Part shown: positions 1 to 7,732 of the stretch, piece after piece
Numbering within the stretch: position 1 is the first letter of the stretch
Layout of the letters: every line of letters begins with the position of its first letter
Translations under genes and position numbers: made by a program
Notes under the pieces: model-generated
What the model was told of the DNA's origin: nothing
The model's input: the letters and a program-made list of their open reading frames with translations, nothing else
The model's database searches: none
NCBI GenBank assembly: GCA_050115015.1
Contig: JASFRI010000186.1
Coordinates: 1 to 8,206, forward strand
Reading direction: 5' to 3'
Length of the DNA stretch: 8,206 nt
Origin: JASFRI01 sp050115015
GTDB taxonomy: Bacteria; Acidobacteriota; Polarisedimenticolia; CBDVAL01

Positions 1-2
1 CG

Positions 3-677
3 GCGATCCGGGCAATCATCCTCGACTGTGACGGCGTGCTGGCGGACACCGAGCGGCTGCACCTCGACGCGTTCCGGGAGGCCCTCGCGCCGAGGGGGAT
101 CGAGGTGACCGAGGAGGAGTACCGCACTCGCCTCCTGGGCCTGGACGACCGGGCCTGCGCCGCGGCCGTGCTCCGCCGCGCGGGCGCCGTCACGGACGCC
201 GAGGTGGACGCCTTCGTGCGGCGGAAGCGGGCGCTCTACGGCCGCCGCCTGGACGCCGGCGTGCCGGTGGTCTCCGGCGTGATCCGGTTCCTGCGCCGCA
301 ATGTCCGTACCCGGGCGCTGGCGGTGGTCTCCGGGGCCTGCCGGGCCGAGGTGACCCGCATCATCGATCACCTGGGGGTCGCGGACCTGATCGGCGTGGT
401 GGTCGCCGCGGAGGACGTCGGGCGCTCGAAGCCGCATCCGGAGCCGTACCTGCAGGCCCTCGACCGGCTGTGCCAACCGGGTCCCCTCGATGCGGCGGCG
501 TGCGCCGTCGTGGAGGATTCGCCGGTCGGGATGCGGGCCGCCCGGGACGCGGGGATGCGGGTGATCGGACTGACGACCACCTACGGCGCGGCGGATCTCG
601 CGGCCGCGGATCTCGTGATCGACTCGTTCGGGGATCTCACCGACGAGCGGCTGGCCCGCCTCGGCGAGGCGCCCTGA
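3..677 (+). CDS. HAD-superfamily hydrolase (HAD-IA, beta-phosphoglucomutase/CbbY/Gph-like), 5'-truncated by the window edge
   Basis: All four HAD motifs are visible, so this should be a cytosolic Mg-dependent phosphatase or phosphomutase acting through a phospho-Asp intermediate. The frame is open to the first base. Codons at 6-35 give IRAIILDCDG, running into VLADTE, which is motif I (DxDGVLxDTE; nucleophile Asp at 24-26, second Asp at 30-32). An internal GTG at 36 is therefore not the start; the true start is only a few codons upstream of the window. In the 224 visible residues the helical cap follows motif I. Motif II is VVSGA (Ser110), motif III is SKPHP (Lys143), and motif IV is VVEDSPVG (Glu171, Asp172), followed by a Rossmann strand and the usual C-terminal helices. 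Length and cap position fit the beta-PGM/phosphoglycolate phosphatase group (HAD_2). The substrate cannot be read from sequence. The gene converges on the next one with 7 bp between stop codons, and no terminator is visible between them. Confidence 0.93.
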   Translation, partial: AIRAIILDCDGVLADTERLHLDAFREALAPRGIEVTEEEYRTRLLGLDDRACAAAVLRRAGAVTDAEVDAFVRRKRALYGRRLDAGVPVVSGVIRFLRRNVRTRALAVVSGACRAEVTRIIDHLGVADLIGVVVAAEDVGRSKPHPEPYLQALDRLCQPGPLDAAACAVVEDSPVGMRAARDAGMRVIGLTTTYGAADLAAADLVIDSFGDLTDERLARLGEAP

Positions 678-684
678 ACCCCGG

Positions 685-2469
685 CTAACGGCCCTGCAGG
701 GGCCCCATGGGCCCTTCGTCCTCTCCGTCCTCCTCCATCTCCTCGGCCAGGACCCGGAGCAGCGCCAGCGGCAGCGCGATCGTCGCCCGGGGCCCGGCCG
801 CGTCCAGCTTCAGCCCGAAGGTGATGCGTCCCGCGGCCCCCGTGAGCCGGGTCGCCGCAGCACCGAGCTCCGCCGCCTCCTCCGCCTCGTCCGCCGGCAG
901 GATCGCGGCGATCCGCGACAGCAATGCGCCCAGGTCCGCGCGGCCGAAGAAGCCGGGGCCGGTCTCGATGGGGGCGACGAAATCGTCCCGGAGTCCCCCG
1001 CCCGAGGCGGAGCGGTCCAGCTGCTCCGCCAGCGCCCGGAAGCGGTCCTCGGCGTCACCCCCCATGACGCTGATCCACAGGTCGTCGGTGGAGGCCATGT
1101 AGGTCCGGAGCACCTTTCCCCCGAACAGCGCCTCCATCGCCGCCTCCGCCTCGGGGTCGGACGTCCCCTCCGGGGGAGTGAGCGTCCACTCCATCCGGTC
1201 CGCCACCAGGCCGGCATGGCGCACCGCTTCCGGCGTGACCGTCACCGAGACCGGCGACAGCGCCCGCATCGCCTCGCCGGACCCCCGCAGGATGTCGGAC
1301 AGCAGGTCCCGGCACCGGTCCCCGGCCCCATGCCCCTGGATGGCCACCATCGACATCCCGTTTCCGGGTGTGAGATCGAACTGGGCCGCGTAGTCGCCCT
1401 GCATGCAGTCCACGCTCCGGGTGAGGAGCGGGTCCGGCCCCGCCGTCCAGAGCTCGAGGGTCGCCCGGGCCTGCTCGGCGGCGCCGCTCTCCGACATCCC
1501 CGAGGTGACCCCGGTCATCATCTTGAAGTAACCCTGCAGGAACTCGCGCATGGCGGTGCGGAACGCCTGGGTGACGACGAACTGGCCGGCGACGACCACG
1601 GGGGCCCCGGGGTCGAGTAGGCGGGCCGTGCCCGGCAGGCCTCCGGCCTGGGCGGCGACGAGGCCCGCCAGCGTGCTCCCGGGCTTCGGCACCAGCCGCT
1701 TGCGCAGCAGCAGGTGGTCGTCGGCGACCTGCACCGCGACCTGCAGGCGTTCGACGTTGTTGAAGAGATCCCCCAGCACGTTTCCGTACCACCCGAGCAT
1801 GGACGCCACCAGATCCGGGTCCATCGCCGGCGCGTCGCCGGCGTCCGGCCCCTCGCCAGCCGCCGCCAGCTGCTGCTGCGCGGCCGCGAGCCCCATCTGC
1901 GCCATCGGCTGCAGCGGGTCGAGCAGCACGTCCGCCGACAGGTTTCCGGGGGGCAGGTCCCCCCGGGCCAGCGCCTCCCCCAGGTCGAAGGCCGCCAGCA
2001 GCTCCGGCACGCCCGTGGCGAGGAGGTAATCGCCGCGGATCGTCACGTGCAGCGACGGACCTCCGACGTCGCCGAACACGTGCACCTCCCCCTGCTGGTC
2101 GTGATGCTCGAACCTGGCGGCGAGGGCCTCGATGGCGGCCGCCGGGTCGGACACCGGCAGCGCCGCGACGGCGCCGCGCATGCCGAGCATCAGCCCCTCC
2201 ACCGGGAACGCCAGGACCACCGGACGGCCGCGGTCCACCATCCCCAGGTCCGGGACCCCCAGGTTCCCCGCCAGCATGGCCAGCGCCGCAGCGGGGGGCA
2301 GCTCCGTGCCCGCGGCGCGGCTGACGGTGCCGAGGTCCGAAAGCGCACCCTCCAGGCTCTCCAGCCGCAGCCTGACCACGGTCTGGGCCTGGGCCGGCAG
2401 GATCGCGGCGAGAAGCAGCCCGCACAGCAGGACGATCCGGGAACGACGGGGCGAGCGGGAGTGCGACAT
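685..2469 (-). CDS. Secreted hypothetical protein with signal peptide, 594 aa
   Basis: I do not recognise a characterised family. Residues 1-28 form a Sec-type signal peptide: a basic n-region (RSPRRSR), a hydrophobic core at 12-24, and an AQA|Q cleavage site after Ala28. Cys16 lies inside the hydrophobic core and does not make a proper lipobox, so a soluble periplasmic or exported protein is likely. The mature part is rich in Ala, Gly and Leu and alternates beta-strand-like segments (for example RPVVLAFPVEG near 82-92 and LLLRKRLVPKPGS near 253-265) with helices. This resembles uncharacterised secreted proteins I associate with Planctomycetota-like genomes, but that is an impression, not a match. 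The tail (about 575-594) is acidic (EEMEEDGEDEG). No further transmembrane segment is obvious. The ATG at 2469 is supported by AAAGGA 7 nt upstream (2477-2482, minus strand). The gene appears monocistronic, divergent from the dikinase gene and convergent with the HAD gene. Confidence 0.88.
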   Translation of the reverse strand: MSHSRSPRRSRIVLLCGLLLAAILPAQAQTVVRLRLESLEGALSDLGTVSRAAGTELPPAAALAMLAGNLGVPDLGMVDRGRPVVLAFPVEGLMLGMRGAVAALPVSDPAAAIEALAARFEHHDQQGEVHVFGDVGGPSLHVTIRGDYLLATGVPELLAAFDLGEALARGDLPPGNLSADVLLDPLQPMAQMGLAAAQQQLAAAGEGPDAGDAPAMDPDLVASMLGWYGNVLGDLFNNVERLQVAVQVADDHLLLRKRLVPKPGSTLAGLVAAQAGGLPGTARLLDPGAPVVVAGQFVVTQAFRTAMREFLQGYFKMMTGVTSGMSESGAAEQARATLELWTAGPDPLLTRSVDCMQGDYAAQFDLTPGNGMSMVAIQGHGAGDRCRDLLSDILRGSGEAMRALSPVSVTVTPEAVRHAGLVADRMEWTLTPPEGTSDPEAEAAMEALFGGKVLRTYMASTDDLWISVMGGDAEDRFRALAEQLDRSASGGGLRDDFVAPIETGPGFFGRADLGALLSRIAAILPADEAEEAAELGAAATRLTGAAGRITFGLKLDAAGPRATIALPLALLRVLAEEMEEDGEDEGPMGPLQGR

Positions 2470-2524
2470 GCGGAGGTCCTTTCAAGAGCGCGGCGAGGGC
2501 CGCGGGGACGGGGCATCCGGGAGG

Positions 2525-2553
2525 AGTTTCGGTCCCCGGAGCAGGCGTGTCAA
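2525..2553 (-). promoter_or_regulatory. Candidate sigma70-type promoter for the secreted-protein gene
   Basis: On the minus strand, positions 2553-2548 read TTGACA, a perfect -35 consensus. A 17-nt spacer leads to GAAACT at 2530-2525, which matches 3 of 6 bases of the -10 consensus. Transcription would begin near 2518, giving a leader of about 50 nt before the ATG at 2469. The perfect -35, the ideal spacing and the location in the only intergenic region support it. The weak -10 and the unknown sigma preference of the host keep confidence modest. Confidence 0.4.
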
Positions 2554-2622
2554 CCGCCCCGATCTGCAGTGTGCCGGCCGCAGGACTGCTCTACAATGAG
2601 AGCGGGTCGAGCGGGCGCCCGA

Positions 2623-2658
2623 CGTTCCACCGGTTTCGATCGGGATGGAGGTGGGACG
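2623..2658 (+). promoter_or_regulatory. Possible RNA hairpin covering the ribosome binding site of the dikinase gene
   Basis: CGTTCCACC (2623-2631) can pair with GGTGGGACG (2650-2658): nine consecutive pairs with one G-U wobble, and an 18-nt loop at 2632-2649. The 3' arm contains the end of the Shine-Dalgarno sequence (2647-2653) and stops one base before the ATG at 2660. Folded in the mRNA it would hinder ribosome loading, so it could be a translational control element. High GC raises the chance of a fortuitous stem, and no ligand-binding architecture is visible. Confidence 0.3.
2647..2653 (+). promoter_or_regulatory. Shine-Dalgarno site that fixes the dikinase start
   Basis: GGAGGTG at 2647-2653 is a near-perfect anti-16S match, with 8 nt between GGAGG and the ATG at 2660. 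An in-frame ATG at 2645 would start the protein five residues earlier, but it abuts this site and has no good site of its own. I therefore choose 2660. Confidence 0.85.
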
Positions 2659-2659
2659 G

Positions 2660-5600
2660 ATGCGTCAACAGGACGACGGGAGAGAGCGGACCCGCCGTGT
2701 GGGGGCCGGCCCCGCCTCGACCCCGGACGATCCGGCCATATCCGGGGAGGTGGTCCGCGCCGCCGTGGCAGCCGTCGCCGGCGAGCTCGAGCGCGCCGTG
2801 GGACGGCCGGAGCACGTCGCGACCGGCTGCGCCCGTCTGGCCGCAGCCCTCCGGGTCGCAGGTATGCCGCCACTCGGGCCGGCCCTGCAGCTCGCCGGGC
2901 TGCTGCGCCGCCGGGTGGGACCCGTCGCGGCGGCGCTCCTCCCGTTCCTGGAGGAGGTGGCCGGCGGTGCCGCGGAGCCGTGGCCGCTGCTGCAGGCGAT
3001 GCTCGCGGCCTCCGACCCCGCCCTCGCCCGGCGGGCCCTGGACCTGTGCGTCACGCTGGCAGCGTCCGGGTCCCTCCTGCTCGACGCACCGTCCCTGGAA
3101 GGGCTCGCGAGCCTGGCCGTCGCCGAGGGGAGTCCGCTGGGAGGCCGGGAGGCGCTGGCCCGGATCGGGGATCTCCTGCGGGTGGGTGCGCGCGGGCGGG
3201 AGAGAGATCCCGTTCTCCGGCTGCTGCACGACGCCCCGTCGTGGACGGCGCGGGTCCTCGCGGCCCGCATCCTCGACCTGGACGGCAAGCCGGTCCCGGC
3301 CAGCCGGGCGGACCGCCTGCTGGGGACCCCGGACCATCGCGCCCTGCGCCCCTACCTGGAGTACACCCGTGCCGGATATGCCGATGTGCTGGAGCTGGCC
3401 ACCGGTCCGGGACGCTTCCCACCGCCGCTCGACGATCTGCGCCGTGCCGCCGCCTCGGTGGGCGTCCCCGTGCTGCAACGGGTGATCGCCGAGCTCGGCT
3501 GGGGGCGGCTCCGGCTGGGGCTGGAGGCCCGACCGCGTATCCTGCTGCGGGTCGGGGCCTCCTTCCCCCTCGTCCTGTCGCCGCAGGAGGCCGACCTCTT
3601 CGGGGACGTCCCCGCGGCCCGTCCCGTGGAGGAGCCCACCCTGTTCATCGCCCACGGCGGCGGAGGGGAACGGGGGGCGGTGACGCCGGGCGGCGAGGGC
3701 GAGGTGGCGCGCTTTCGCGGCCTGAACGTCGTGCATGCCGAGATCCTGGAGGATCTCCTCGACATGGCGCCGCTGGACCGGAACAGGGTGGAGCGGATCG
3801 TCCGGCGGATGGACCGCGTCGTCGCGGATTTCACCGCTCTGTTCTCCGGGCGCTCCGAGGAGGCCAGCGCGGTGCCCGCCGTGTACGAGGCGCTCCGGCG
3901 GGCCATCCGCGACGGCCTGGAGCGGGAGTCCGGCGGGCCGGTCGCCAGCGACCTCGCCCGCCGGGTGCTGCAGTTCGAGGACCCCGCCACGCCCGGACAG
4001 GTCACGACCCTCCACGGCCTGAAGCGGTACTTGCATCAGCGCGGCCTTCAGCTGGGCCTCCGGCTCCTCCGGGAGGGGCGGTCCACCAACCGGACCGTGG
4101 ATCTTCTGGTGGCATCGCCCTCGGTCCCCTTCCAGGCGGTCCGGCGGATCCGCTACGTCGACTTCGAGCCCGAGTCCGCCGAGGCCAGCGCGCCGCCGGG
4201 CATTCCGTATCCGGTCCGGATCGTCGTCGAGGCGTTCGCACACCAGCTGTGTCACGGCCAGACGAAGTTCCCCGAGGTCAGCATCTTCTGCTACGGGACC
4301 GAGGTCCAGTACTACGTCGCGTTCCGGAATCACCCGGTGTTCCTGCGGGTGAACTTCGCCCCGCCGGTGCAGGGGGGGATGATCGACGTGGAGTACTATG
4401 GCGTGAGCCAGTACGAGCTGTCGCATCACCCGAACCCCCGACTGGAAGCGCTCATGGTCTTCCTTCGACGCATGGGCTTCGAGGCGAAGGTCGATGCCAC
4501 CCACGTGGAGGCCCGCTACGACAAGGAGCGGGCGGGTGGTCTGGGCGAGCTCTGCACCCGCGCACGCCGACTCTTCTCGCTGGTCCCCTACCTCATGGAT
4601 CTCGACTGGGTCATCGGCGGGCTGGATCTCGACGAGCGGTCCAGGAATGCGGTAGCTCGCGCCTGGTCCAGCTTCCTGGACCGCTGGCAAGTGCTCCCCA
4701 CAGAGCGGCTGCTGACCGGAGATCGGCGCGGTATCGTCGCCGGATCCGAGCCCGGCCCTTCCGGGGCCGTCGAGCGGCGCTGGAGCGGCGAGGGTCCCTA
4801 CGCCGACCGTTTCTCCCGCGCGATGCCCCCCGGCACGCTGGATCCGGTGCTCCGGAGGCTGCAGGAACTGGAGATCGAGGCGGACGCCCCGACGAGCGAC
4901 GAGGACCTCTGCAACCAGAGGGACCTCGAGCGGGTCGCGCTGGGGCCGCTGCGAGCCGCTCTCGCCCGCGGCGAGGTGATCGCCGGACCCGCAGGACTCC
5001 GACGACAGGAGCCGGGCCGTTTCCGGCGCGAGGCCGCGCCGGTGATCTTCGCGCGCATGCTCCCCGATGTCGATGCCGCCCTGGATGCGGCCCGCCTTGC
5101 GGAAGTCGTCGCCCCCCTCGATCGCTTCCTGGCTTTCCGGACGACGGGAAGCGTCAACGGATATGACGTCCAGACGGCGAACCTCGAGCTGCGGGGTAAG
5201 GACCTCTTTCTCCACGTGCTGCGGGACGGCGACGGGATCGTCCGTCTGGCGTTCTTCGCCGAGGATCCGGTGTTGTTCTCCCGCCGGGACCCGCCCTCGG
5301 GGCCCTGGCGTTGCAACGCCGATGCCGCGGTGCAGCGTCTCGTCGGGGCGCTGCGCCGCGACGGCTACCTCCCGGCCGCGTCGGAGCCGGCCGCGGCCAT
5401 GGACCGCGACGGTGTGGTGCCGCTCCTGGAGGGTCTCCGGCGCGGCCGGCCGCCGCGCTCCTCCGGTCCGGTCCCGGAGGACGCCCCCGTCGAGGGGCTC
5501 CGGGCGGCCCCGGGGCGGGCGGTCGGGGCCGCCGCTCTGGGCACCGCCGGGCGGCGGCCGGAGGAGCTGGCCGGCCGCGTCCTGGTTGCTTCCTCCGTCG

Positions 5601-7732
5601 GTCCCCGCGACGCGGCCCACCTGTATCGATCCTGTGCCGTCGTCTCGACCGGTGGCGGCATCCTGAGCCATGCCGGCCTGCTGGCTGCGCAGTTCGGCCG
5701 GCCGGCACTGCTGGTCGCCGGGCAGTGGTCGACGGGACCGGCAGGCGAGCCCCTGCTGACGCTTCGCTCGTCCATCTACCGTGAGGACGTGTCGGACGTG
5801 GGGGGTATCCGCGTTGTCGTGCACCGGAGCCTGCGGGAGCTCCGGCAGGTCCTCCGCGAGGGCGACCTGCTGGTGGTGGACGCCCTCGAGGGTTATCTGC
5901 AGGTCCTGGGTCAGGATCGTGCCACGCGGGTGCTGCACGACGAGCTCACGGCCTTCTTCGAGGCGAGCCGGATGGCGGAGGCCGCCACGGAGCACCGGGC
6001 GCTGCTGGCGCTCCGCGGCCGCCAGCTGCGGGCCCGCCACCAGCTCCGGAAGATCCTCTCCCGGCTGCAGAGCGCCTCGCTGGCCCGCCATGCCATCCGG
6101 GAGCTGCTCCTGAGCGGCGCACTGCCCGGTGGCAGCAGCCGGGCGGACCGGGCCGATCTGCTGTCCATCCTGCTCGGAAACCCCACCGTGGGGCCCGATG
6201 TCCTCGGCTTCCTCCGGCGGGTCACCGGGGACCTGCGACAGCGCCTCGAGGTACTCGGAGGCCGGACGCTGGAGCGCATCCCCGCGACCTCCAGCGTGCA
6301 CGAGATCCTGCAGCTCCGGCTCGAGCTGCTCCGGCTGGTGCGCACCCTTGAGGACCTCGACGACGTCCTCGGGGATTGCGGTCTCGGCCGCGTCCGACCG
6401 GATCGCTCCGAGGTCCCCGAAGTCGACCGGTGCTGCATCCACCGGCTTCTCGCGCTGCACGCGGATCTGGCGGGCCGGGCGGCCGTTGCCGCAGAGCGAG
6501 ACCCGGAATCGCGACACCTGATCCGGAGGCTCGATCGCCTGGAGGAGCTGCTGTGCCTCCCGGACACGGCGTGCGAGGGGGGCCAGGCGCTGCGGGCGGG
6601 GCTTCGCTGCCGGGACGAGGCGGCCCGCGCGTCCCTTCGTGGCCACCGGGTCCTGGGCCCCGAGGCGGGAGGGACCGAACTGTCCTCCCTCGTCGGCTGG
6701 AAGGCTGCGAACCTGGGGGAGATGGCCCGCCTTCTCGGTACGGAGATCGTCCCAAGATGGTTCGTGGTGACGCGGTGGGCGTTCGAGGAGGTCCTCCGCA
6801 TGCCGCCGAGCCCCGGGGCCAGCGCTCGACGCACGCTGGCGGCGGCGATCGAGGAGGAGCTCGCCCGCCCCGGGCTCACCGACGAGCAGCGATCACGACG
6901 TATCGACACCCTCTGGGAGCACGTGCCGTTCCCCCCCGGCCTCGCCGCGGAGGTCGAGCAGGCATACCGGGAGGTGATCGCAAAGGGTGCCGGCGGCGAC
7001 GGCCCCGATGGAGGGTTCGTCTCGGTGCGCTCCTCTTCGTGCGAGGAGGACACCGAGGCTCTCGCGCGCGCCGGGGAGTTCGACACGTTCCTCTTCGTCC
7101 GTGGGGAGGAGGACGTGATCCGCCACCTCCGCCGCGCCTGGGCGGGGCTGTGGACCGCCCGTGCCATCCACAGCCGGGCGGTCCTCGGACTGGCGGCCCG
7201 TGGCGAGGGCGGCGGCATCATCGTGCAGCGGATTGCCTGGGCGCGGGTCGCGGGCGTGGTCACGACCGTGAACGCGCCGGAGGGGATCGCCGACGAGCTG
7301 GTGATCAACGCCGGCCTCGGGCTGGGGGAGGGGATCGTGTCGGGCGCCGTGGCGGCGGATCACATCGTCGTCCCCAGGAGAGGCCTCGAGGGGGAGCCCG
7401 TGCGCTTCCGCTACCGCATCGCCGACAAGCGCGAGCGGATCGCGTTCGACGAGAAGATCGGGCGTGGAACGGTGCAGACCGAGACGCTGTACCATCAGCG
7501 CCTGCGCCCGGCGATGGACTACGGGGAGGTCTGCGACCTGGCGCGGACCGCCGCGCGCCTGGAGTCGATCTACGGCCATCCCCTCGACATCGAGTTCGCC
7601 ATTGAGGGGAACCGCCTGTGGCTGCTGCAGGTGCGGCCGCTGGGCATCGCGCTGGCCCTCGTCCGGGAGACGGCGGCACGGTTTCCGCTGCGGCCCTCCC
7701 CGGCGACGGCCAGGACGGGAGGAGCGCCATGA
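2660..7732 (+). CDS. Giant PEP/pyruvate-dikinase-superfamily protein: novel N-terminal region, phosphohistidine domain, C-terminal ATP-grasp (glucan-water-dikinase-like order), 1690 aa
   Basis: Probably a cytosolic dikinase: ATP would phosphorylate a swivelling His, which passes phosphate to an acceptor. Residues 1-330 are helical and Leu/Ala-rich (HEAT-like look). At about 330-350 there is a Gly-rich loop (HGGGGERGAVTPGGEGE). About 490-690 is a mixed alpha/beta domain that may be the acceptor-binding part. About 945-1085 is the PEP-utiliser swivel domain: GGGILSHAGLLAAQFG with His1004, closed by GDLLVVDALEGYLQVL. About 1086-1340 is a helical, Cys-containing linker. About 1340-1665 is PPDK_N ATP-grasp: GWKAANLGEM (Lys1348), SVRSSSCEED (Arg1457), INAGLGLGEGIVSG, DIEFAIEGNRLWLLQVRP (Glu1645, Gln1657, Arg1659), all key residues present. 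No PEP/pyruvate-binding barrel is seen, so it is not an ordinary PEP synthase or PPDK. The domain order matches plant glucan water dikinase (acceptor-His-ATP); no CBM45 is recognisable. It overlaps the malic-enzyme-like gene by 4 bp. Acceptor unknown. Confidence 0.92.
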   Translation: MRQQDDGRERTRRVGAGPASTPDDPAISGEVVRAAVAAVAGELERAVGRPEHVATGCARLAAALRVAGMPPLGPALQLAGLLRRRVGPVAAALLPFLEEVAGGAAEPWPLLQAMLAASDPALARRALDLCVTLAASGSLLLDAPSLEGLASLAVAEGSPLGGREALARIGDLLRVGARGRERDPVLRLLHDAPSWTARVLAARILDLDGKPVPASRADRLLGTPDHRALRPYLEYTRAGYADVLELATGPGRFPPPLDDLRRAAASVGVPVLQRVIAELGWGRLRLGLEARPRILLRVGASFPLVLSPQEADLFGDVPAARPVEEPTLFIAHGGGGERGAVTPGGEGEVARFRGLNVVHAEILEDLLDMAPLDRNRVERIVRRMDRVVADFTALFSGRSEEASAVPAVYEALRRAIRDGLERESGGPVASDLARRVLQFEDPATPGQVTTLHGLKRYLHQRGLQLGLRLLREGRSTNRTVDLLVASPSVPFQAVRRIRYVDFEPESAEASAPPGIPYPVRIVVEAFAHQLCHGQTKFPEVSIFCYGTEVQYYVAFRNHPVFLRVNFAPPVQGGMIDVEYYGVSQYELSHHPNPRLEALMVFLRRMGFEAKVDATHVEARYDKERAGGLGELCTRARRLFSLVPYLMDLDWVIGGLDLDERSRNAVARAWSSFLDRWQVLPTERLLTGDRRGIVAGSEPGPSGAVERRWSGEGPYADRFSRAMPPGTLDPVLRRLQELEIEADAPTSDEDLCNQRDLERVALGPLRAALARGEVIAGPAGLRRQEPGRFRREAAPVIFARMLPDVDAALDAARLAEVVAPLDRFLAFRTTGSVNGYDVQTANLELRGKDLFLHVLRDGDGIVRLAFFAEDPVLFSRRDPPSGPWRCNADAAVQRLVGALRRDGYLPAASEPAAAMDRDGVVPLLEGLRRGRPPRSSGPVPEDAPVEGLRAAPGRAVGAAALGTAGRRPEELAGRVLVASSVGPRDAAHLYRSCAVVSTGGGILSHAGLLAAQFGRPALLVAGQWSTGPAGEPLLTLRSSIYREDVSDVGGIRVVVHRSLRELRQVLREGDLLVVDALEGYLQVLGQDRATRVLHDELTAFFEASRMAEAATEHRALLALRGRQLRARHQLRKILSRLQSASLARHAIRELLLSGALPGGSSRADRADLLSILLGNPTVGPDVLGFLRRVTGDLRQRLEVLGGRTLERIPATSSVHEILQLRLELLRLVRTLEDLDDVLGDCGLGRVRPDRSEVPEVDRCCIHRLLALHADLAGRAAVAAERDPESRHLIRRLDRLEELLCLPDTACEGGQALRAGLRCRDEAARASLRGHRVLGPEAGGTELSSLVGWKAANLGEMARLLGTEIVPRWFVVTRWAFEEVLRMPPSPGASARRTLAAAIEEELARPGLTDEQRSRRIDTLWEHVPFPPGLAAEVEQAYREVIAKGAGGDGPDGGFVSVRSSSCEEDTEALARAGEFDTFLFVRGEEDVIRHLRRAWAGLWTARAIHSRAVLGLAARGEGGGIIVQRIAWARVAGVVTTVNAPEGIADELVINAGLGLGEGIVSGAVAADHIVVPRRGLEGEPVRFRYRIADKRERIAFDEKIGRGTVQTETLYHQRLRPAMDYGEVCDLARTAARLESIYGHPLDIEFAIEGNRLWLLQVRPLGIALALVRETAARFPLRPSPATARTGGAP
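7717..7732 (+). promoter_or_regulatory. Coupled translation junction: Shine-Dalgarno site and ATGA stop/start overlap
   Basis: GGGAGGAG at 7717-7724 lies inside the last codons of the dikinase gene. It is followed by ATGA at 7729-7732, where the ATG of the malic-enzyme-like gene overlaps the TGA of the dikinase. The gap from GGAGG to ATG is 6 nt. This is a classic arrangement for translational coupling and implies that the two proteins are made from one transcript at linked levels. Confidence 0.9.

Noticed and set aside
36..38. GTG as start of the HAD hydrolase
   Set aside because: It falls inside HAD motif I; the nucleophile Asp (24-26) and the preceding strand are encoded upstream in the same frame, so the gene continues past the window edge.
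689..715. GC-rich palindromic run (GGCCCTGCAGGGGCC, then GGCCCCATGGGCCC) near the converging stop codons, as a terminator
   Set aside because: It lies inside the 3' end of the secreted-protein coding region and has no T tract on either strand; such runs are common at this GC content.
2592..2597. TACAAT as -10 element for the dikinase operon
   Set aside because: Good -10 match, but no acceptable -35 at 15-19 nt spacing and no classic extended -10 (TG is 3 nt away, not 1). It remains only a weak candidate, so it is not listed as a feature.
2645..2647. ATG at 2645 as start of the dikinase
   Set aside because: It abuts the GGAGGTG site that serves the ATG at 2660 and lacks a suitably spaced site of its own.
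1714..5166. 1150-codon plus-strand open frame spanning the secreted-protein gene, the intergenic region and half of the dikinase
   Set aside because: It crosses two real genes and their promoter region, and its translation is Arg/Gly/Pro-rich noise.
2591..6646. 1351-codon open frame on the minus strand opposite the dikinase gene
   Set aside because: Shadow frame created by high GC and the codon bias of the real gene. Its translation is low-complexity (Arg/Gly/Gln/Pro-rich) with no domain motif, while the plus strand carries complete His and ATP-grasp motifs.
2660..7732. Annotation of the large protein as PEP synthase or pyruvate phosphate dikinase
   Set aside because: The ATP-grasp and His domains belong to that superfamily, but the order is reversed and no PEP/pyruvate-binding barrel is visible, so the specific activity is not supported.
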